Part shown: one piece after another, positions 33,610-37,927 of the stretch
How the letters are laid out: each line of letters opens with the position of its first letter
Position numbering within the stretch: position 1 is the first letter of the stretch
Source: Mesorhizobium sp.
Lineage (GTDB): Bacteria; Pseudomonadota; Alphaproteobacteria; Rhizobiales; Rhizobiaceae
Length of the DNA stretch: 37,927 bases
Direction of reading: 5' to 3'
Assembly (NCBI RefSeq): GCF_005063415.1
Contig: NZ_SUEG01000026.1
Location: 1 to 37,927 of the forward strand
Position numbers and translations under genes: made by a program
The notes under the pieces: model-generated
Told to the model about the DNA's origin: nothing
The model's database searches: none
The model's input: the letters and a program-made list of their open reading frames with translations, nothing else

Positions 33610-34707
33610 ATGGCAACCGTATCGCTCAAGAGACTCACCAAAAGCTACGGTCCGGTGGCCGTGGTGCACGGCATCGATCTCGAGGTCGCCGACCGCGAGT
33701 TCATCGCGCTGGTCGGTCCGTCCGGCTGCGGCAAGTCGACAACCCTGCGCATGATCGCCGGCCTCGAGGCGATCAGCGACGGGGTCATCGAGATCGGCGG
33801 CCGCATGGTCAACGACCTGCCGCCGCGCTCGCGCAACATCTCGATGGTGTTCCAGTCCTACGCGCTCTATCCGCATATGACGGTGCGCGAAAATCTCGGC
33901 TTCTCGCTCAAGATCGCGGGCGCCGCGAAAGAAGAAATGGACCGTCGCGTCGCCGAAGCGTCCGGCATTCTCGGCCTCGACCAATTGCTCGACCGCCGGC
34001 CGTCGCAGCTGTCCGGCGGTCAGCGCCAGCGTGTCGCCATGGGCCGCGCCATCGTGCGAGATCCCGATGTCTTCCTGTTCGACGAGCCGCTTTCCAATCT
34101 CGACGCCAAGCTTCGGACGCAGATGCGCACCGAGATCAAGAAGCTGCACGCCAAGGTCAAGTCGACAGTGATCTACGTCACCCATGACCAGGTCGAAGCG
34201 ATGACATTGGCGGACCGCATCGTCATCATGCGTGACGGCTTCATCGAGCAGGTCGGCACACCCGACGAGGTCTTCCGCCGGCCGCAGACACGCTTCGTCG
34301 CGGGCTTCATCGGCTCGCCACCGATGAATTTGCACGAGGCGGTTGTCGACGACGGACAGCTGCTGTTCGCCAGCGGCGAGAGGCTGCCCCTGCCCAGCCA
34401 GTTCAAAGCAAATGTCGGAACAGGCGACAAAGTCGTGTTCGGCCTCAGGCCCGACGACATCTATCCGACGGGGCACGGCATCAGCTCCGGCGAAGATGTC
34501 GACGTCCACCAGGTGGAACTGCCGGTGACCGTCACCGAGCCGCTCGGCAACGAGACGCTGGTGTTCGCCGAATTCAACGGCAGCGACTGGGTATCGCGGA
34601 TGCTCAATCCAAAGCCGCTCAAAACCGGCGACCGGGTCAAGATGAGCCTCGACCTGTCGCAGGCCCATCTGTTTTCCGCCGATACCGGCAAGACATTGCG
34701 AGGTTAA
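33610..34707 (+). CDS. Sugar ABC transporter ATPase (UgpC/MsmK/MalK-like)
   Basis: The 365-residue protein has Walker A GPSGCGKST at 36-44, Q-loop VFQSYALYPH, signature LSGGQRQ at 134-140, Walker B VFLFDEP at 154-160 and switch H192, then a C-terminal OB/TOBE domain from about 240. It is the usual carbohydrate-transporter ATPase. Start one base after the permease stop. A three-base gap separates it from the enolase-superfamily gene, so transport and catabolic genes are one transcription unit. Confidence 0.92.
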   Translation: MATVSLKRLTKSYGPVAVVHGIDLEVADREFIALVGPSGCGKSTTLRMIAGLEAISDGVIEIGGRMVNDLPPRSRNISMVFQSYALYPHMTVRENLGFSLKIAGAAKEEMDRRVAEASGILGLDQLLDRRPSQLSGGQRQRVAMGRAIVRDPDVFLFDEPLSNLDAKLRTQMRTEIKKLHAKVKSTVIYVTHDQVEAMTLADRIVIMRDGFIEQVGTPDEVFRRPQTRFVAGFIGSPPMNLHEAVVDDGQLLFASGERLPLPSQFKANVGTGDKVVFGLRPDDIYPTGHGISSGEDVDVHQVELPVTVTEPLGNETLVFAEFNGSDWVSRMLNPKPLKTGDRVKMSLDLSQAHLFSADTGKTLRG

Positions 34708-34710
34708 AAC

Positions 34711-35823
34711 ATGGCAAAGATCGAGAAAGTCGAACTGCGGATGGTCGACCTGGTGCCGAAGGTCAAGCGCACCGATGCCATCCAGAGTTTTGTCAGCCAG
34801 GAAACACCGATCGTCACCATTACCGATGCCGACGGCGCGGTCGGCACCGGCTACAGCTACACGATCGGCACCGGCGGCTCGTCGGTGATGCGGCTCCTGG
34901 CCGACCACCTTGCGCCGCGGCTGATCGGCCGCGACGCCGACATGATCGAGGCGATCTGGCACGAGCTGGAGTTCGCCACCCATGCCACGACGATCGGCGC
35001 GATCACGGCAATCGCGCTCGCGGCCATCGACACTGCCCTTTGGGACCTGCGGGCGAAGAAACAGGGCCTGCCGCTGTGGAAGCTGGCCGGTGGCGCCAAG
35101 GACCGCTGCCCGCTCTACACGACCGAAGGCGGCTGGCTGCATATCGAAACCGAGGCGCTGGTCGAGGATGCGCTGGACGCTAAGGCCAAGGGTTTTCGCG
35201 GCTCGAAAGTCAAGATCGGCAAGCCGCACGGTTCCGAGGATTTTGCCCGGCTGACGGCGGTGCGCCGGGCGGTCGGAGACTCCTACGAAATCATGACCGA
35301 CTGCAACCAGGGCTTTTCGGTCGACGAGGCAATCCGCCGAGCCGAGCGCCTGCGTGAACTCGACCTCGCCTGGATCGAGGAACCGCTGCCGGCCGACGAC
35401 ATTGACGGCCATGTGCGGCTGTCGAGTGCCACATCGACGCCGATCGCCGTCGGCGAGTCGCTCTATTCGATCCGGCATTTCCGCGAATATATGCAGAAGG
35501 GCGCGTGCTCGATCGTGCAGGTCGATGTCGGCCGCATCGGCGGCATCACGCCGTGGCTGAAGGTGGCGCACGCGGCCGAGGCGTTCGACATACCGGTCTG
35601 CCCGCATTTCCTGATGGAACTGCATGTCAGCCTGACATGCGCCGTTCAGAACGGCAGATATGTCGAGTATATTCCCCAGCTCGACGAGCTGACCGGCAAG
35701 AAAATGCGTATCGAGGACGGGCACGCATTGGCGCCGGACGAGCCCGGCATCGGCATCGACTGGGACTGGGATGCGATCAAGGCGAAGAGCATCGCGGAAT
35801 TCACCACGACGATAGTGAAATAG
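34711..35823 (+). CDS. Mandelate racemase/muconate lactonizing enzyme family acid-sugar dehydratase
   Basis: The 370-residue enolase-superfamily protein carries a complete mandelate-racemase-type active site: KxK as K166 and K168, metal ligands D197, E223 and E249, a D272 and H299 pair (QVDVGRIGG and CPHF). The family abstracts a proton next to a carboxylate; members encoded with sugar transporters are mostly acid-sugar dehydratases giving 2-keto-3-deoxy acids. The exact sugar acid cannot be told from these residues. The ATG at 34711 follows the ATPase by three bases, and the mutarotase gene is nine bases on. Confidence 0.9.
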   Translation: MAKIEKVELRMVDLVPKVKRTDAIQSFVSQETPIVTITDADGAVGTGYSYTIGTGGSSVMRLLADHLAPRLIGRDADMIEAIWHELEFATHATTIGAITAIALAAIDTALWDLRAKKQGLPLWKLAGGAKDRCPLYTTEGGWLHIETEALVEDALDAKAKGFRGSKVKIGKPHGSEDFARLTAVRRAVGDSYEIMTDCNQGFSVDEAIRRAERLRELDLAWIEEPLPADDIDGHVRLSSATSTPIAVGESLYSIRHFREYMQKGACSIVQVDVGRIGGITPWLKVAHAAEAFDIPVCPHFLMELHVSLTCAVQNGRYVEYIPQLDELTGKKMRIEDGHALAPDEPGIGIDWDWDAIKAKSIAEFTTTIVK

Positions 35824-35832
35824 GAGGCGGAT

Positions 35833-36162
35833 ATGCAGCGAATGGGAATGGTGCTCGGCCTCAAGCCGGAGAAAGTCGCCGAGTATGTGCGGCTTCACGC
35901 CGCCGTCTGGCCGGTCGTCCTCAAGATGATTTCCGCCTGCAACATCAAGAATTATTCGATTTATCTGAGGGAGCCGGAGCACCTTTTGTTCAGCACCTTC
36001 GAGTACCACGGCACCGACTATGCCGCCGACATGGCGAAGATGGCTGCCGATCCCACGACGCAGGAATGGTGGGCGCTCTGCATGCCGTGCCAGGAGCCGC
36101 TGCCGACCCGCAAGGAGGGCGAGTGGTGGGCGTCGATGGACGAAGTCTTCCATTATGACTGA
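35833..36162 (+). CDS. L-rhamnose mutarotase family protein (RhaM-like, DUF718)
   Basis: The 109-residue protein matches RhaM in length and motifs. Y18 and H22 in YVRLHAAVWP occupy the same positions as the catalytic Tyr and His of E. coli RhaM, and a WW pair at 79-80 is near its Trp. RhaM interconverts alpha- and beta-anomers of L-rhamnose, and relatives act on other 6-deoxy or L-sugars. AGGAGGCGG precedes the ATG. Its stop overlaps the dehydrogenase gene by eight bases. Its presence points to a free sugar, perhaps a 6-deoxy-hexose, as the imported ligand. Confidence 0.9.
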   Translation: MQRMGMVLGLKPEKVAEYVRLHAAVWPVVLKMISACNIKNYSIYLREPEHLLFSTFEYHGTDYAADMAKMAADPTTQEWWALCMPCQEPLPTRKEGEWWASMDEVFHYD

Positions 36163-37231
36163 TGACATTTTCGATCCTGCCTCGCTTTCCCAGGCCTGGA
36201 CACAGCCGTCAAAGCCCAGGCCGATCGTGATTTTCGGCGCCGGCTCGATCGTCGGCGATGCGCATTTCCCGGCCTATGGGAAGGCCGGTTTCCCGGTTGC
36301 CGGGCTTTTCGACCCCGACCTGGCCAAGGCGGAAAAACTGGCGCAGAAATGGGGCGTCACCGCTTACCGGTCGCTCGAGGAAGCTGCGTCAATCAAGGAC
36401 GCCGTCTTCGATCTGGCGACGCCGCCGGCCTATCATGCCGGCGTGCTCAGGGCGCTGCCCGATGGTGCGGTGGCGCTGATCCAGAAGCCGATGGGAAGTG
36501 ACCTCAGCCAGGCGACCGAGATCCTTGAAATCTGCCGCTCCAAAGACCTGAAGGCGGCGGTGAATTTCCAGCTGCGCTTCGCGCCGATGATGCTGGCACT
36601 CAAGGATGCGATCGCCAAGGGCTGGCTGGGCGACGTGATCGATTTCGACGCATGGCTGGCGCTGGCGACACCCTGGCAGCTCTGGGAATTCCTGTCGCAG
36701 GCGCCGCGCGTCGAGATCGCCATGCATTCGATCCATTATCTCGACCTGATCCGGCAATTGCTCGGCGACCCCAAGGGGGTTCACGCCAAGACACTCGGCC
36801 ATCCCGGCCACAAGGTTGCGCAAACGCGCACCAGCGCGATCCTCGACTATGGCGACACCGTGCGCTGTGCGCTGTCGATCAACCACGATCACAAATTCGG
36901 TCGAAAACACCAGGCCTGCGAATTCCGCATCTGCGGCACCGAGGGCGCCGCCTATCTCAAGCTGGGGCTCAACCTCGACTATCCGCGCGGCGAGCCTGAC
37001 ATCCTTGAAATCTATCCGAAGGGCGGCTCCGACTGGATTACGGTGCCGCTCGTCGGCGCATGGTTTCCAGACGCCTTTGCCGGCCGCATGGCCAATGTCC
37101 AGCGCTACGCATCGGGCGAGGACGCCGAACTTGTCAGTTCCGTCGAGGACGGCTGGAACACCATGGCGCTGGTCGAAGCCGCCTATCAATCGAGCGCGGC
37201 GCCGGCAACACCGATCGCGGCGAGGCCCTGA
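36155..37231 (+). CDS. Gfo/Idh/MocA family sugar dehydrogenase
   Basis: From ATG 36155 the protein has 358 residues. An N-terminal Rossmann fold ([15 protein letters not shown], 26-39) binds NAD(P), and the C-terminal half is the substrate beta-sheet domain. The family motif EKP is QKP here (IQKP, K111 kept), and a His-rich AMHSIHYLD provides the usual catalytic His. Such enzymes oxidise a sugar hydroxyl, often C1 to a lactone. The start lies inside the mutarotase gene, and the second MaoC gene follows one base after the stop. Confidence 0.87.
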   Translation: MTDDIFDPASLSQAWTQPSKPRPIVIFGAGSIVGDAHFPAYGKAGFPVAGLFDPDLAKAEKLAQKWGVTAYRSLEEAASIKDAVFDLATPPAYHAGVLRALPDGAVALIQKPMGSDLSQATEILEICRSKDLKAAVNFQLRFAPMMLALKDAIAKGWLGDVIDFDAWLALATPWQLWEFLSQAPRVEIAMHSIHYLDLIRQLLGDPKGVHAKTLGHPGHKVAQTRTSAILDYGDTVRCALSINHDHKFGRKHQACEFRICGTEGAAYLKLGLNLDYPRGEPDILEIYPKGGSDWITVPLVGAWFPDAFAGRMANVQRYASGEDAELVSSVEDGWNTMALVEAAYQSSAAPATPIAARP

Positions 37232-37232
37232 C

Positions 37233-37712
37233 ATGGAGCAGACGATCTATTTCGAGGACTATCAGATCGGCTCGTCGCGCATGACCAGCGGGCGCACCAT
37301 CACCGAGACCGACTTCGTCGTCCATGCCGGCCATACCGGCGATTTCTTTCCCCACCACATGGACGCCGAGTTCATGAAGACGACGCCGTTCGGCCAGCGC
37401 ATCGCCCACGGCACGCTGGTGTTTTCGGTCGGCGTCGGGCTGACGGCAAGCGTCGTCAACCCGGTTGCCTTCTCCTATGGCTACGACCGGCTGCGCTTCA
37501 TCAAGCCGGTGTTCATCGGCGATACGATCAGGACCCGCACCACCATCTCGGCCCAGGAAGACGACCCGAAGCGACCCGATTCAGGCCGGGTCGTCGAGCG
37601 CTGCGAGGTGATCAACCAGCATGGCGACGTGGTGTTGGTCGCCGACCACATCTACATCGTCGAGCGTCGCGACAAGCCGAGCAGAGCCTCGACGGACGGC
37701 GCTGAAACCTAA
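37233..37712 (+). CDS. MaoC family hot-dog dehydratase
   Basis: The 159-residue protein has the R-hydratase 2 active-site loop as D37-F-F-P40-H-H42 (family D-x-N-P-x-H with Asn changed to Phe) and IAHG at 57-60, so both catalytic residues are kept. It shares [18 protein letters not shown] with the MaoC protein at 25652, including a 31-base stretch of near-identical DNA near 37490-37520, and is its probable functional paralogue. It is the last gene of the long operon. Its likely reaction is hydration or dehydration of a CoA thioester; the substrate is unknown. Confidence 0.88.
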   Translation: MEQTIYFEDYQIGSSRMTSGRTITETDFVVHAGHTGDFFPHHMDAEFMKTTPFGQRIAHGTLVFSVGVGLTASVVNPVAFSYGYDRLRFIKPVFIGDTIRTRTTISAQEDDPKRPDSGRVVERCEVINQHGDVVLVADHIYIVERRDKPSRASTDGAET

Positions 37713-37736
37713 AAACAAAAAACCGCCTTGCGGCGG
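37711..37736 (-). terminator. Intrinsic terminator for a leftward transcript
   Basis: Read on the minus strand, CCGCC-GCAA-GGCGG (37736-37723) is followed by T6, G, T5 (37722-37711). It ends a leftward transcript next to the stop of the convergent MaoC gene. On the plus strand the run is A, so it is not a good terminator for the MaoC operon. Confidence 0.7.
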
Positions 37737-37858
37737 GTCCTCGGTGCGAATCAGCACCATACCCAGATTAGTAGCATAGCTGCCGGCACAAAGCAAGAAC
37801 AAATGCTACCCAGGGCAACTGCTTCAGGTCGGCGGTCATTGCCCTGCGGTCCAGCATT
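37713..37858 (-). ncRNA. Candidate structured RNA (unassigned)
   Basis: Leftward, this stretch has three structured parts in order. An outer hairpin has AATGCT, ACC and CAGGGCAA (37802-37818) pairing with TTGCCCTG, GGT and AGCATT (37839-37858, small bulges). A second stem, GGTGC/GCACC, lies at 37743-37758. The terminator at 37711-37736 comes last. A short frame reading ATGCTACTAATCTGG starts near 37776 and encodes eight residues with two Trp, but has no ribosome site. No known RNA family is recognised; it may instead be the 3' end of a gene beyond the right edge. Confidence 0.35.
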
Positions 37859-37861
37859 GTG

Positions 37862-37927
37862 GTTGGCGAAAGCCGAAGCGACATCCGATCTCCCCCCTTG
37901 CGGGGGAGATGTCCGGCAGGGCAGAGG
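37862..37927. repeat. Palindromic intergenic element, copy 3 (partial, cut by window edge)
   Basis: Bases 37888-37927 repeat the right arm of copies 1 and 2 (ATCTCCCCCCTTGCGGGGG, then TCCGGCAGG) and 37865-37887 repeat the end of their spacer (GGCGAAAGC). No left arm precedes it, and the arm runs off the window. It is thus a half element or a different arrangement. Confidence 0.75.

Noticed and set aside
33583..36168. 861-codon open frame on the minus strand
   Set aside because: It is antisense to the ATPase, dehydratase and mutarotase genes, which have complete motif sets; long antisense frames are common in GC-rich genomes.
37581..37802. 73-codon minus-strand frame across the terminator
   Set aside because: Its codons include the terminator stem and U-run and then antisense MaoC; no domain or ribosome site.

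Overview
The window is a GC-rich alphaproteobacterial chromosome segment, most likely from Mesorhizobium or a close relative in the Rhizobiales. That inference rests on dense ABC-transporter and catabolic operons with overlapping ATGA junctions, GntR/IclR/Lrp regulators beside them, and a family of palindromic intergenic elements ending in a CTCCCCC/GGGGGAG, TCCGGCAGGACAG motif. Almost all of the sequence is coding. No rRNA, tRNA, CRISPR array, transposase or phage gene was seen, and no gap exceeds 300 bases.

Layout, left to right. (1) 1-3931: the end of a fused peptide-transporter ATPase, a beta-lactamase-fold serine hydrolase and anhydro-MurNAc kinase (anmK), which together look like a murein-peptide uptake and recycling cluster. 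(2) 3932-7786: a GNAT acetyltransferase, an MFS exporter divergent from an Lrp/AsnC regulator, a RibD/DHFR-like reductase and an ECF sigma factor with a SnoaL-like tail. (3) 7862-17093: a divergent catabolic locus. The left arm encodes a GntR regulator, a DUF3830 protein, a TIGR04076-like protein, an aldo/keto reductase, an NTF2-like protein and a branched-chain-amino-acid-type binding protein. The right arm encodes the matching LivG/F/H/M-type transporter and a FAD-dependent amine oxidase. (4) 17204-17350: a 48-residue membrane protein. (5) 17402-24356: a polyamine-type ABC operon (ATPase, Tat-exported binding protein, two permeases) with a hydantoin/Asp-Glu racemase and a GNAT protein, divergent from a GntR regulator.

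(6) 24364-37712: a large sugar or sugar-acid locus. It holds a beta-propeller lactonase, a 21-codon leader ORF coupled to a MaoC protein, a CaiB-type CoA transferase, a solute-binding-fold protein with no signal peptide, a COG3618 amidohydrolase/lactonase and an IclR regulator. A long operon follows: binding protein, two permeases, ATPase, enolase-superfamily dehydratase, RhaM-family mutarotase, Gfo/Idh/MocA dehydrogenase and a second MaoC protein. Mutarotase, dehydrogenase, lactonase and dehydratase are the enzyme set of a non-phosphorylative (fucose-type) sugar oxidation route. The added CoA transferase and MaoC pair are not part of any such route I can name, and this is the best candidate here for an undescribed pathway.

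(7) 37713-37927: a structured non-coding stretch with a minus-strand intrinsic terminator, then a third copy of the palindromic element cut by the window edge.

RNA-level structure recurs at binding-protein/permease junctions: one palindromic element sits between the binding-protein and permease genes of the polyamine-type operon, and an intrinsic terminator sits at the same place in the sugar operon. All functional calls come from reading motifs and gene order; no database search was run.
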